Part shown: positions 51,874 to 60,044 of the stretch, one piece after another
Position numbering within the stretch: the stretch's first letter is position 1
Layout: each line of letters starts with the position of its first letter
Source: Acerihabitans sp047324305
GTDB lineage: Bacteria > Pseudomonadota > Gammaproteobacteria > Enterobacterales > Enterobacteriaceae
Direction of reading: 5' to 3'
DNA: 64,000 bases
NCBI RefSeq assembly: GCF_047324305.1
Contig: NZ_CP178740.1
Location: 3,906,001 to 3,970,000, forward strand
Translations under genes and position numbers: made by a program
The notes under the pieces: model-generated
The model's input: the letters and a program-made list of their open reading frames with translations, nothing else
Database searches by the model: none
Told to the model about the DNA's origin: nothing

Positions 51874-53244
51874 ATGAACTACGAACTGTTATTTGACGAA
51901 CTGAAAGGGCGCCGTATCCGGCTGGCCATTACCGGCGCCTGCGGCGGTTTCGGCCGCTCGCTGCTGGTCCAGTGCCGCAATATTCCGGCCATCAATATCG
52001 TGGCGCTGTGCGATATCAATACCCAGGGCACGCGGGATCTGCTCGGCGATCTGCGCTACCGCCATGATAAAAACCGGCTGTGCGGCACGCCGGCTGAAGC
52101 CGCGGCGGCCCAGGCCGCCGGGGAAACCGCCATTATCAGCGACTTCGCGCTGCTGGACGCCCTGGATCTGGATATGGTGGTCGAATCCACCGGTAAACCG
52201 GATATCAGCGTCAGCATCGCCGTCAGCGCGTTAAAACGCGGCGTCCACGTGGGTATGGTCAGCAAGGAAACCGATTCGGTCGCCGGCCCCTGGCTTAATC
52301 AACTGGCGCTTAAACACCACGCGGTCTATACCACGGTGGACGGCGATCAGCCCAGCAACCTGATTGGCCTGGTCACCTGGGCCAGGGTGCTGGGGCTTGA
52401 GATTATCGCCGCCGGCAAGTCCAGCGAATATGACTATATCTACCATCCGGCCACCGGCAGGCTGGATTATACCAGCACCCAGGTGGACGCCGCCGCGCTG
52501 GCCGATCTGTGGCAGCTGGATGAACAGGATATCAAAGGCACGCTGCGCCGGCGGGCCGAGGCCTTGGCGATGCTGCCGCAAAGCGCCACCCCCGACTATT
52601 GCGAAATGAACGTGGTGGCCAATTCCATCGGGTTCGTGCCCGCTACGCCGGCGCTGAATTATCCCCTTTGCCATATCGGCGAGCTGGCCGATATCTTTAT
52701 CCCCGAGGAAGACGGCGGTATTTTGACCCGGACCGGCGTGGTGGATGTATTCAACTGTCTGCGGCGTGATGACGAGGTCAGCTTTGGCGGCGGGGTGTTT
52801 ATCATCGTGCGCTGCCAGGACCCGGAGACCTGGCGCATGCTGGCGGATAAAGGTCATGTGGTCAGCAAGAATCTGAAATACGCCTGTATTTACCTGCCGT
52901 ACCATATTATGGGACTGGAGTCGCCGCACAGCCTGTTTTCGGCCGTTCTGCACCGCCGGGCGTCCGGCGGCGTTAACCAGCAGGTCCATGCGGTGATGGC
53001 GGGTTTCGCCGAGCGGCCGCTGAAAAAAGGCGAAACCCTGAGCATGGGCGGCCACCATCACTCCATTGAACATGTCAGCGCCCGCCTGCTGGCCAGGGCG
53101 GATGCCAAAGGCGTCGCGCCGTTCTACCTGCTGGCCAATAAAACCCTGACGGCGGATGTGGCCCAGGGGGAGCTTATCCCGCTGTCCGCGCTGCCGGCGG
53201 ATGATTCGCTGCTATACCAGGCCTGGCAGCAGACCGGCCTGTGA
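51874..53244 (+). CDS. NAD(P)-dependent oxidoreductase with C-terminal SAF domain
   Basis: A 456-residue protein with an N-terminal Rossmann domain of homoserine-dehydrogenase type (IRLAITGACGGFGRSLLVQC; VVESTGKPDISVSIAVSALKRGVHVGMVSKE) and a C-terminal SAF-like domain (FAERPLKKGETLSMGG and ADVAQGELIPLSALP). Other landmarks are VDGDQPSNLIGLVTWARVLGLEIIAAGKSSEYDY. I know such proteins only as uncharacterised oxidoreductases near sugar-acid genes. In this cluster the usual OtnI isomerase and LtnD-type dehydrogenase are absent, so it may perform the first oxidation that makes the substrate of OtnK. That role is inference. It is the last gene and is followed by a terminator. Confidence 0.75.
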   Translation: MNYELLFDELKGRRIRLAITGACGGFGRSLLVQCRNIPAINIVALCDINTQGTRDLLGDLRYRHDKNRLCGTPAEAAAAQAAGETAIISDFALLDALDLDMVVESTGKPDISVSIAVSALKRGVHVGMVSKETDSVAGPWLNQLALKHHAVYTTVDGDQPSNLIGLVTWARVLGLEIIAAGKSSEYDYIYHPATGRLDYTSTQVDAAALADLWQLDEQDIKGTLRRRAEALAMLPQSATPDYCEMNVVANSIGFVPATPALNYPLCHIGELADIFIPEEDGGILTRTGVVDVFNCLRRDDEVSFGGGVFIIVRCQDPETWRMLADKGHVVSKNLKYACIYLPYHIMGLESPHSLFSAVLHRRASGGVNQQVHAVMAGFAERPLKKGETLSMGGHHHSIEHVSARLLARADAKGVAPFYLLANKTLTADVAQGELIPLSALPADDSLLYQAWQQTGL

Positions 53245-53271
53245 TTCCACGGCCGGCTGACAAGAACGCAC

Positions 53272-53292
53272 GCCCGGGAAACCGGGCTTTTT
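53272..53292 (+). terminator. Intrinsic terminator of the otn cluster
   Basis: GCCCGG-GAAA-CCGGGC followed by TTTTT, with the stable GAAA tetraloop, lies 28 bp after the SAF-oxidoreductase stop. Confidence 0.92.
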
Positions 53293-53323
53293 GGGTTATG
53301 GCGTACACCCGCCCCGGCGGCCG

Positions 53324-53890
53324 TCAGGGGTATAACATATCCGGACGGAACAGCCCGCGCCGGCTGATAACCTTGCCGGCCACCATAAACACGCCGTCGC
53401 CGGTATAGTGCAAGGTTTCCGGGTGCTTTGGCGTCGCCGCGGCGTGCGCCTTGACTATCTCGAAAATAAAAAAATGATACCGGTCCACCATGGCGTCGTC
53501 ATGCAGGCGGCATTCAAAATGCGCGTGGCATTCGCGGATAAGCGGCGCCTTCACCCGGCGCGCGGGCGCCGCCGTCAGGCCGAAATGGCTGAATTTATCC
53601 ATATCCGCCCCGCTGGTATTGCCGATGCCCACGACGGTATCGGTCAGGGCGGTGGTGGGCAGGTTGATCACGCACTCGCCGCTTTGGCGGATCAGGTCGA
53701 AGCTATGATTGCCGCCGGAAATCATACAGCCGACCAGCGAGGGGGAGAATTCCAGCACCACGTGCCAGCCCAGGGTCATGATATTGGTTTTGCCCTGCCA
53801 GGCGGAGGTAATCAGGACAATGGGCCCTGGTTCCAGATAATATCGCGCCCGGCTGACCGGGAAATCGCTTTTACGGGGAAATGCGGTCAT
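53324..53890 (-). CDS. Flavin reductase family protein (FMN-binding)
   Basis: A 188-residue cytoplasmic split-barrel flavoprotein of the DIM6/NTAB family. The blocks PGPIVLITSAWQGKTNIMTLGWHVVLEFSPSLVGCMIS, CVINLPTTALTDTVVGIGNTSGADMDKF and HAHFECRL are typical. Such enzymes reduce FMN with NAD(P)H, often to supply a monooxygenase, or act as flavin-dependent nitro/NO reductases. It is divergent from nsrR (161 bp between starts), which raises a link with nitrosative stress without proving it. Confidence 0.85.
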   Translation of the reverse strand: MTAFPRKSDFPVSRARYYLEPGPIVLITSAWQGKTNIMTLGWHVVLEFSPSLVGCMISGGNHSFDLIRQSGECVINLPTTALTDTVVGIGNTSGADMDKFSHFGLTAAPARRVKAPLIRECHAHFECRLHDDAMVDRYHFFIFEIVKAHAAATPKHPETLHYTGDGVFMVAGKVISRRGLFRPDMLYP

Positions 53891-54051
53891 GTCAGCTCCT
53901 GTAGCAGTTTTGTTTGCGCCTGCTCTAAGGGTAACAGCTGATGGGCGGGAGGAAGAGATACTGTACCGCCGCTCACGGGACAGGGCATAAAAGGAGGCGA
54001 TCCGGCGTGCCGATGTGATACCCTTTTATCCATTACATCGCAGGTACCGTT

Positions 54052-54483
54052 ATGAAACTCACGCGTTATACCGATTATGCCGTCAGGGTGATTATTTATC
54101 TTGGCGCCCATCAGGGCCAATTGTCGTCCATTGCCGAAATTTCGCGCCAATACGCGATTTCGCATAATAACCTGATGAAAGTGGTGCAGGATCTGGCCCG
54201 GCTGGGTTATATCGACACCCTGCGCGGGCGCAACGGCGGCATCCGGCTGGGCCGCGCGCCGCAGGATATCAATATCGGCGCGCTGATCCGCCACACGGAG
54301 AAAGGCGACGCCCTTATCGACTGCGCCAACTGCGTTGTCGCGCCGGCTTGCGGCCTGCCGGGGGTGCTGGCCCGGGCCACCAATGCCTTTTACGCCGTGC
54401 TGGACGGCTATACCCTGGCGGACTTATTAAGCCGGCGGGGGCAAATCGAAGAACTGTTCACCCTGATCGATATCGAAGGCTAA
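54052..54483 (+). CDS. nsrR: Nitric-oxide-sensing repressor NsrR (Rrf2 family)
   Basis: A 143-residue Rrf2-type regulator. The winged helix includes MKLTRYTDYAVRVIIYLG and the recognition region ISRQYAISHNNLMKVVQDLARLGYI. The three iron-sulfur cysteines sit in DCANCVVAPACGLPG, with spacing CX2CX5C as in NsrR. Its cluster reacts with NO, releasing DNA. In E. coli nsrR is far from hcp; here the target operon hcp-hcr starts 195 bp downstream with an NsrR-like box. Confidence 0.9.
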   Translation: MKLTRYTDYAVRVIIYLGAHQGQLSSIAEISRQYAISHNNLMKVVQDLARLGYIDTLRGRNGGIRLGRAPQDINIGALIRHTEKGDALIDCANCVVAPACGLPGVLARATNAFYAVLDGYTLADLLSRRGQIEELFTLIDIEG

Positions 54484-54569
54484 ACACGCTGCCATAATCT
54501 TATTTACCGTTAAAACAAGCGGTTGCTTCATCCCTGCGCCGTATCGTCTTTTTCCCGCGCCGCCAAATA

Positions 54570-54583
54570 TTGCGTTATATCAA
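54570..54583 (+). promoter_or_regulatory. FNR-like site upstream of hcp
   Basis: TTGCG-TTAT-ATCAA matches the FNR consensus TTGAT-N4-ATCAA in eight of ten fixed positions. It lies about 95 bp before hcp. Anaerobic activation by FNR is established for E. coli hcp; the site itself is inferred. Confidence 0.5.
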
Positions 54584-54641
54584 ACAAGTGGTGGATAGCG
54601 GCAAAAGCCCTGTCATTCCCGTCCCTCCGCGTTTAACCTTA

Positions 54642-54664
54642 AACATGCATTTAAAATGAATAAT
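54642..54664 (+). promoter_or_regulatory. NsrR box upstream of hcp
   Basis: AACATGCATTT-A-AAATGAATAAT is an 11-1-11 inverted repeat (eight of eleven pairs) that matches the known NsrR site pattern AAGATGCATTT-n-AAATGCATCTT. It ends 14 bp before the hcp start codon. Confidence 0.75.
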
Positions 54665-54678
54665 ATAAGGAAGCGATC

Positions 54679-56331
54679 ATGTTTTGTGTGCAATGTGAAC
54701 AAACCATCCGTACCCCGGCCGGCAACGGCTGCTCCTATAGCCAGGGTATGTGCGGCAAAACGGCGGAAACCTCGGATCTGCAGGATCTGTTGGTGGCCGC
54801 GCTGCAGAGCCTGTCCGCCTGGGCGGTCGCCGCGCGCGGGCTGGGGATTATCGACCATCGCATAGACAGTTTTGCGCCGCGCGCCTTTTTTTCCACGCTG
54901 ACCAATGTCAATTTCGACTCGCCGCGCATCGTGGCCTATATCCAGCAAACCCTGGCTCTGCGTGATGAGCTGAAAGCCCGCTGCCTGCGGGTTGAACCGA
55001 CGGTTAACCCCGGGCATCCGCTGGCGGAACTGCAATGCCCCTCGCTGACGCTTGCCGATTTGCAGGCGCAGGCGCAGCGTTTCGCCCTGAATACGGATAA
55101 GGACGCGGTAGGCGAGGATATTCACGGCCTGCGTTTGCTGTGCCTCTACGGGCTGAAAGGCGCGGCGGCCTATATGGAACATGCCCATGTGCTGGGCCAG
55201 TACGATGAGGATATTTACCGCCAGTATCATGACATCATGGCGTGGCTGGGTACCCGGCCGGCCGATATGGGCGAGCTGCTGGCGCAATCGATGCAGATCG
55301 GCAAAATGAACTTTGCCGTAATGGCCATTCTCGATCGCGGCGAGACGCAGGCCTACGGCAACCCCGTACCCACCCGCGTTAACGTGCGGCCTGTGGCGGG
55401 TAAAGCCATCCTGATTTCAGGCCATGATCTGAAGGATTTGCGCCTGCTGCTGGAGCAAACCGCGGGACAGGGCATCAATATTTACACCCACGGGGAAATG
55501 CTGCCCGCCCACGGCTACCCGGAACTGAAAAAGTTCGCCCACCTGGCCGGCAATTACGGCAGCGGGTGGCAAAACCAGCAAACGGAATTCGCCCGTTTCC
55601 CGGGGCCGGTGGTGATGACGTCCAATTGTATTATCGATCCGAGCGTCGGCCACTATAACGACCGCATCTGGACGCGCAGCATTGTCGGCTGGCCGGGCGT
55701 TAAACATCTGGACGGCGAGGATTTCGCCCCGGTGATCGCCCAGGCCCAACAGATGGCCGGCTTTCCCTATGATGAAATCGAACACCTGATTACCGTCGGC
55801 TTTGGCCGCCAGACGCTGCTGGATGCGGCCGATACCGTTATCGACCTGGTGGCGCGCAAAAAACTGCGTCATGTGTTCCTGGTCGGCGGATGCGACGGTA
55901 GCCGCGATGAGCGCAGCTACTATACCGATTTTGCGCGCGACGTTCCCGATGACTGCCTGATCATGACGCTGGCCTGCGGCAAGTATCGCTTCAATAAACT
56001 GGATTTCGGCACCCTTGAGGGCCTGCCGCGTCTGCTGGACGTCGGCCAGTGCAACGACGCCTACGCCGCCATTATGCTGGCGGTAAAACTGGCGGAAAAA
56101 CTGGGCTGTGGAGTGAACGATCTGCCGCTGAGCCTGGTGCTGTCCTGGTTCGAGCAAAAGGCGATCGTTATCCTGCTGACCCTGCTTTCGCTGGGCGTCA
56201 AGAATATCTATACCGGACCGACGGCGCCCGGTTTCCTGACGGAAAACCTGATGGCGGTGCTTAACGAGCAGTTCGGCATGCGCTCGATTACCACCGCGAC
56301 CCAGGATCTGCACACTATCCTGGCCGCCTGA
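54679..56331 (+). CDS. hcp: Hybrid cluster protein (hydroxylamine/NO reductase)
   Basis: A 550-residue cytoplasmic iron-sulfur protein, the same length as E. coli Hcp. The N-terminal cluster cysteines are MFCVQCEQTI...CSYSQGMCGKTAETSDLQDLL. The hybrid 4Fe-2S-2O cluster ligands are spread through ISGHDLKDL, IYTHGEMLPAHGYPELKK, NCIIDPS, HVFLVGGCDGSRDERSYYTDF, CGKYRFNK and DVGQCNDAY. Hcp reduces NO and promotes protein S-nitrosylation in anaerobic cells. The Shine-Dalgarno is AAGGAAG. hcr follows 23 bp later. Confidence 0.95.
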   Translation: MFCVQCEQTIRTPAGNGCSYSQGMCGKTAETSDLQDLLVAALQSLSAWAVAARGLGIIDHRIDSFAPRAFFSTLTNVNFDSPRIVAYIQQTLALRDELKARCLRVEPTVNPGHPLAELQCPSLTLADLQAQAQRFALNTDKDAVGEDIHGLRLLCLYGLKGAAAYMEHAHVLGQYDEDIYRQYHDIMAWLGTRPADMGELLAQSMQIGKMNFAVMAILDRGETQAYGNPVPTRVNVRPVAGKAILISGHDLKDLRLLLEQTAGQGINIYTHGEMLPAHGYPELKKFAHLAGNYGSGWQNQQTEFARFPGPVVMTSNCIIDPSVGHYNDRIWTRSIVGWPGVKHLDGEDFAPVIAQAQQMAGFPYDEIEHLITVGFGRQTLLDAADTVIDLVARKKLRHVFLVGGCDGSRDERSYYTDFARDVPDDCLIMTLACGKYRFNKLDFGTLEGLPRLLDVGQCNDAYAAIMLAVKLAEKLGCGVNDLPLSLVLSWFEQKAIVILLTLLSLGVKNIYTGPTAPGFLTENLMAVLNEQFGMRSITTATQDLHTILAA

Positions 56332-56354
56332 ACCGGACATAAGGAGAGGCTTTC

Positions 56355-57344
56355 ATGACGACGCCGTCATCGCTGTGCCCGTACCGCATGCAGGTACATC
56401 ATATCATCCAGGAAACGCCCGATGTCTGGACGCTGGCGCTGATAAACCATGATTTTTATCCCTACCAGCCGGGGCAGTACGCCCTGGTCGCCATCAACGA
56501 TAGCGAGGACGTGCGCGCCTATACGCTGTCCTCCGCGCCCGGCGCCAGCCGGTTTATCACCCTGACCGTGCGCCGGCTGGCGGACGGCGCGGGTTCAGGC
56601 TGGCTGACGCAGGACGTCAAGCCCGGCGATAACCTGTGGCTGTCGGCGGCGCAGGGCGATTTCAGCTGCCTGCGGCATGTCGATAACCGCTACCTGTTCC
56701 TGGCGGCGGGCTGTGGCGTCACCCCAATCCTATCCATGTGCCGCTGGCTGGCGGCCAATCGCCCGCAAGCGGATGTGCGGGTTATCTACTGCGTCCGTTC
56801 GCCGCGGGATATCATCGCCGCGTCCACCTGGACGGCGTTAGGGAAATGGCTGCGGCTGACGGTGTTCGCCGAGCAGGGCGCCGCCGGAGATATCCTGCCC
56901 GGCCGGCTGGCGCGCGACGCGCTGCGCGAACTGGCGCCGGATATCGCCGCACGCACGGTAATGGCCTGCGGCCCCGCGCCCTGGATGGCGCAGCAGGAGG
57001 CGGACGCGCTGGCGCTGGGCGCAGGCCGCTTCCTGCAGGAGCGTTTTCATACGTCGCCTGCCGACGCAGGCGCGGGCGGTGGAGCCCGGCTGAAGATCAC
57101 CCATCCCCGCCCCCTGCAAACGGTGGACGCGCCGGTGGGCGTGTCGCTGCTGGCGGCGCTGGAGTCCAACGGCATTAGGGTAAACGCCGCCTGCCGCGCC
57201 GGGGTGTGCGGCTGCTGCAAAACCCATATCGCGCAGGGAGACTACCGTACCACCAGCACCATGACGCTCAGCGAACAGGACATCGCCGCCGGCTATGTCC
57301 TGGCGTGCAGCTGCTATCCGCAGGGCGATATCGTCATTGCCTGA
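56355..57344 (+). CDS. hcr: NADH oxidoreductase Hcr
   Basis: A 329-residue electron donor to Hcp. It has an FAD domain (YQPGQYALVAI; RAYTLSSAPG), an NAD domain (LAAGCGVTPILSMCRWL) and a C-terminal plant-type [2Fe-2S] domain (AACRAGVCGCCKTHI...ACSCYPQGD). The length and motif order match E. coli Hcr (322). The ATG follows AAGGAGAGG. It ends the operon; composite repeat 2 begins about 145 bp downstream. Confidence 0.94.
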   Translation: MTTPSSLCPYRMQVHHIIQETPDVWTLALINHDFYPYQPGQYALVAINDSEDVRAYTLSSAPGASRFITLTVRRLADGAGSGWLTQDVKPGDNLWLSAAQGDFSCLRHVDNRYLFLAAGCGVTPILSMCRWLAANRPQADVRVIYCVRSPRDIIAASTWTALGKWLRLTVFAEQGAAGDILPGRLARDALRELAPDIAARTVMACGPAPWMAQQEADALALGAGRFLQERFHTSPADAGAGGGARLKITHPRPLQTVDAPVGVSLLAALESNGIRVNAACRAGVCGCCKTHIAQGDYRTTSTMTLSEQDIAAGYVLACSCYPQGDIVIA

Positions 57345-57520
57345 GTAACCGTCTTGCCGGGCCACGGTTTTGTCCGGTCATGGCCCCATTATTTTTGTTT
57401 TAGGGCTGCGGCGCGGGCAGCGTGCCATGGGCAAATGGCCAGGCATTGACTCCTGCATTTACTTATAAAGCGGCTGACTTGGCGGGGGGCCGGCGGCTTG
57501 CGTGGGGCTTATATTGTCGT

Positions 57521-57720
57521 GGGGAAGGTTTCGCTTGCCGTGCGTGAGGGTGCCATGCGTTAGGGTGCGCCAGGGCATATGTCGCCTTGGGGAAGATTTC
57601 GCTTGCGGTTTGCGGGGAGGCTTATGTTGCCTCGGGGAAGGTTTCGCTTGCGGCTTGCGGGGCGGCTTATGTTGCCTCGGGGGAAGGTTTCGCTTGCCGT
57701 GCGTGAGGTGTTCATAGGTA
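57521..57720 (+). repeat. Left tandem arm of composite copy 2
   Basis: GGGGAAG(G/A)TTTCGCTTGC recurs at 57521, 57589, 57634 and 57680, with spacings of 68, 45 and 46 bp. The units are more diverged than the 52-bp array of copy 1, which suggests an older or less recently expanded array. Confidence 0.85.
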
Positions 57721-57721
57721 T

Positions 57722-58015
57722 TGCCGGGCGCCGGCAAGCGACAATGAGGCCGTACCGCGACGGCCTCCTTGACCTCCGCGCGTCCGGCAGATCGTGCGCC
57801 GCTGCGCGGTTCCCGGCATCACCCATCCCGGCTTTTGGACCGCACGGGACGCGCTCCCGGCGCGGCCCTTAGCTTTCGCCGCTCCCGGCGGCTCATCCAG
57901 CCGCGATGGGCGCCGCCGGCGCACTCTATGCCGGCACCACGTCAACACCATCGCCTGTGAGCAAAACAGCGGTGTAAGGTACTTAGCGGTATGCACTCAC
58001 CGGGAAAAACAGCGC
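57722..58015 (+). repeat. Type 1 core, copy 2
   Basis: Closely similar to 13226-13525, with the conserved hairpin GAGGCCGT-ACCGCG-ACGGCCTC at 57746-57767 and the shared tail GTGAGCAAAACAGCG. Differences are mostly single substitutions, with the largest divergence around the GGACCG(T/C)(C/A)CGGGA(T/C)GCGCTCC segment. Confidence 0.85.
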
Positions 58016-58138
58016 TATAAATTTGGCCAATTTGGTATAAGTCTCGCAGCCTGCTAGCTATAGCTCACTGCCGCACGTTTATGCCTGACGCCTGTCTACA
58101 GGGTGGTATGACTATAATTGCCGGCAGCATGAAATACC

Positions 58139-58218
58139 GACTTCCTGACTTCCTGACTCAATGACTTAATGACTTAATGACTTAATGACTTAATGACTTA
58201 ATGACTTAATGACTGCTG
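58139..58218 (+). repeat. 8-bp tandem repeat at the centre of composite copy 2
   Basis: Ten octamers in register: GACTTCCT twice, GACTCAAT once, GACTTAAT six times, then GACTGCTG. The array sits in the A/T-richer centre, matching the place of the TACTCAA repeat in copy 1. Confidence 0.92.
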
Positions 58219-58399
58219 GCTGTGCGAATGCCGTCTGCATTGCATTACCATATGAATGCTGACGGCATGTAAAATGGTATGTATGACTTGCCTGTCGCTG
58301 TGCCTTTCGCTTCTTTGTCTACTACACCTTCGCCTTTCACTTAGCCCACAGCGGCGCCGATGCCCTATACATCACATCGCTGACCGCGACCTATGTCCC

Positions 58400-58612
58400 G
58401 GCATAAAGCGCGCTGACGGCGCCTGTGCCCCCGGCATGAGCCGCCGGGAGCGGCGAAAGGCCCGGTTGCGCCGGGAGCGCTAACCGGGCCGGTGCATTAC
58501 GGGGGCATTGGCGGCGGAAGGCATCGCGCAGCGACGCGCGACCTGCCGGGCGCGCGGAGGTCAAGGAGGCCGTCGCGGTACGGCCTCATTGTCGCTTGCC
58601 GGCGCCCGGCAA
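58400..58612 (-). repeat. Type 2 core, copy 2 (inverted)
   Basis: Nearly identical to 13750-13975. The hairpin GAGGCCGT-CGCGGT-ACGGCCTC is at 58566-58587. It faces the type 1 core of the same copy. Confidence 0.88.
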
Positions 58613-58619
58613 TACATAT

Positions 58620-58810
58620 GAACACCTCACGCACGGCAAGCGAAACCTTCACCGAGGCGACATATGCCCTGGCGCACCCTAACGCATGGCACCCTCACGC
58701 ACGGCACCCTCACGCACGGCAAGCGAAACCTTCACCGTAGCAACATAAACCCTGCCACAAGCCAAAGCACCGCAAACGAAACCCCCGCCGCGGCAATGTC
58801 GCCCGCCCCA
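58620..58810. repeat. Right tandem arm of composite copy 2
   Basis: ACGCACGGCAAGCGAAACC and shorter CACGCACGGC phrases recur through this stretch (58630, 58707-58730), the reverse complement of the left-arm unit. Spacing is irregular, with an extra run of 14-bp steps (CACCCTCACGCACGG-type). Confidence 0.75.
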
Positions 58811-58812
58811 GG

Positions 58813-59027
58813 AACCGCCATTCCGCTTTACGGCATGGCATCGCGCCATGATGGTTAAAATTACCGGCCCGGATAGGCAGGGGCGCGCCGGCGATCGTAA
58901 ACGGTTTTGTTGCCATCATGTTGCGGAAAGTTATCAGTTTGCGAGGCACATCGCCTAACCGACCGGCTTCAGCGGCTATGCTTAGGTGAAAATCCGCTAT
59001 GGATTGACAACCGCAACGGAACAGAAC
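58813..59027. other. Spacer between composite repeat 2 and the PfkB kinase
   Basis: A 215-bp gap that must contain the kinase promoter. No distinct site is visible. A longer in-frame start for the kinase at 58986 lacks a Shine-Dalgarno. Confidence 0.4.
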
Positions 59028-59894
59028 ATGAAAATAATCGCCCTGGGAGAATTGCTGTGGGATTGTTTTCCCGGCGGCCGCGAAATCGGCGGCGCCGCGG
59101 GAAACTTTGTCTATCACGCCACACAGGCAGGCGCCGACGCCCGGCTGATTTCCGCCGTGGGGCGGGACAAGGCGGGCGATGCGCTGGTGAGCGAACTGGC
59201 GGCGCGCGGCGTTCCCGGCCATATACAGCGCAGCGCCCGTTATCCCACCGGCACGGTGGAGGTGACGCTGGACAGGCGCGGCGTGCCGCACTACGACATT
59301 ATCGGCCCGGTGGCCTGGGACGATATCCAATCGGACGTCACGCTCTTCAACCATCTGCGCACCGCGGATGTATTGTATTTCGGCAGCCTGGTGCAGCGCT
59401 ACGGCCCCAACCAGCGGCTGCTGCGCCAGTTGCTGGGGCTGCTGTCGCCACAGGCGAAAATCCTGGTGGACATCAACCTGCGCGCCGGCCATTACCAGCC
59501 GCCCACCCTCGGTTTTTGCCTGCGTCACGCCCACCTGCTAAAGCTTAATGACGAGGAACTGCCGGTCATTGCCGCCTTGTTCGGCCTGCCGCGCGACCCC
59601 GAGGGGTTCTATCAGCATTTGCGGCGCCATGAACAGCTCGAGATGCTGATATATACCCGCGGCGATAAGGGCAGCCTGCTGCTGCGCGGCGATGACAGCC
59701 ACCGTCATCCCGGCCTGAAAGTCACGCCGGTGGACACGGTCGGCGCCGGCGATGCCTTTACCGCCGTTGCCGCCGTCATGGCGCTGCGCGGCGCGCCGCT
59801 GGCGGACATTAGCCAGGCGGCCAACACAGTGGCGGCATATGTCTGCACCAGACCGGGCGCCATGCCGACGATGCCCGCCCATTCCGGCGGGTAG
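59028..59894 (+). CDS. PfkB-family carbohydrate kinase, fructokinase-like
   Basis: A 288-residue sugar kinase of the ribokinase fold. The chosen start gives the normal MKIIALGELLWDCFPGG opening, with GGAAGNFVYHATQAGADARLISAVGRD (first PfkB signature) and the catalytic DTVGAGDAFTAVAAVM near the C-terminus, whose Asp is the base. The opening and NINLRAGHYQ-like DINLRAGHYQPPTL resemble bacterial fructokinases, but the sugar is not certain. No sugar transporter lies alongside. The upstream extension to 58986 is unlikely. Confidence 0.86.
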   Translation: MKIIALGELLWDCFPGGREIGGAAGNFVYHATQAGADARLISAVGRDKAGDALVSELAARGVPGHIQRSARYPTGTVEVTLDRRGVPHYDIIGPVAWDDIQSDVTLFNHLRTADVLYFGSLVQRYGPNQRLLRQLLGLLSPQAKILVDINLRAGHYQPPTLGFCLRHAHLLKLNDEELPVIAALFGLPRDPEGFYQHLRRHEQLEMLIYTRGDKGSLLLRGDDSHRHPGLKVTPVDTVGAGDAFTAVAAVMALRGAPLADISQAANTVAAYVCTRPGAMPTMPAHSGG

Positions 59895-60044
59895 GGCGCG
59901 CGCCTGCCGCAGTGTTATGGCGGTTATGCGCATGAAAAGCCGGGATCCCGTCGGAATGAGTTAAAATAGCAGCGTAGTTAAGGACGTGCAGGCTATTGGC
60001 TTGGGCGAAATAAGCCGCCGGCGCTATTGTAAGGATTCCAAACC

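Larger units (their letters stand above)
57490..58812. repeat. Two-armed composite repeat, copy 2
   Basis: A 1.3-kb structure between hcr and the PfkB kinase with the same layout as 12585-14120: a left tandem arm (57521-57720, units of about 45 bp after one longer unit), a forward type 1 core (57722-58015), a centre with an 8-bp tandem repeat, an inverted type 2 core (58400-58612) and a right arm (58620-58810). The outer arms share the phrase GGTTTCGCTTGCCGTGCGT, here on opposite strands at the two ends. Open frames inside, such as 58256-58483, are not credible genes. Confidence 0.8.

Noticed and set aside
58256..58483. 75-codon open frame inside composite repeat 2
   Set aside because: It starts in the centre and reads into the inverted core; the encoded Arg-rich end also appears in copy 1 in another context, so it reflects the repeat.
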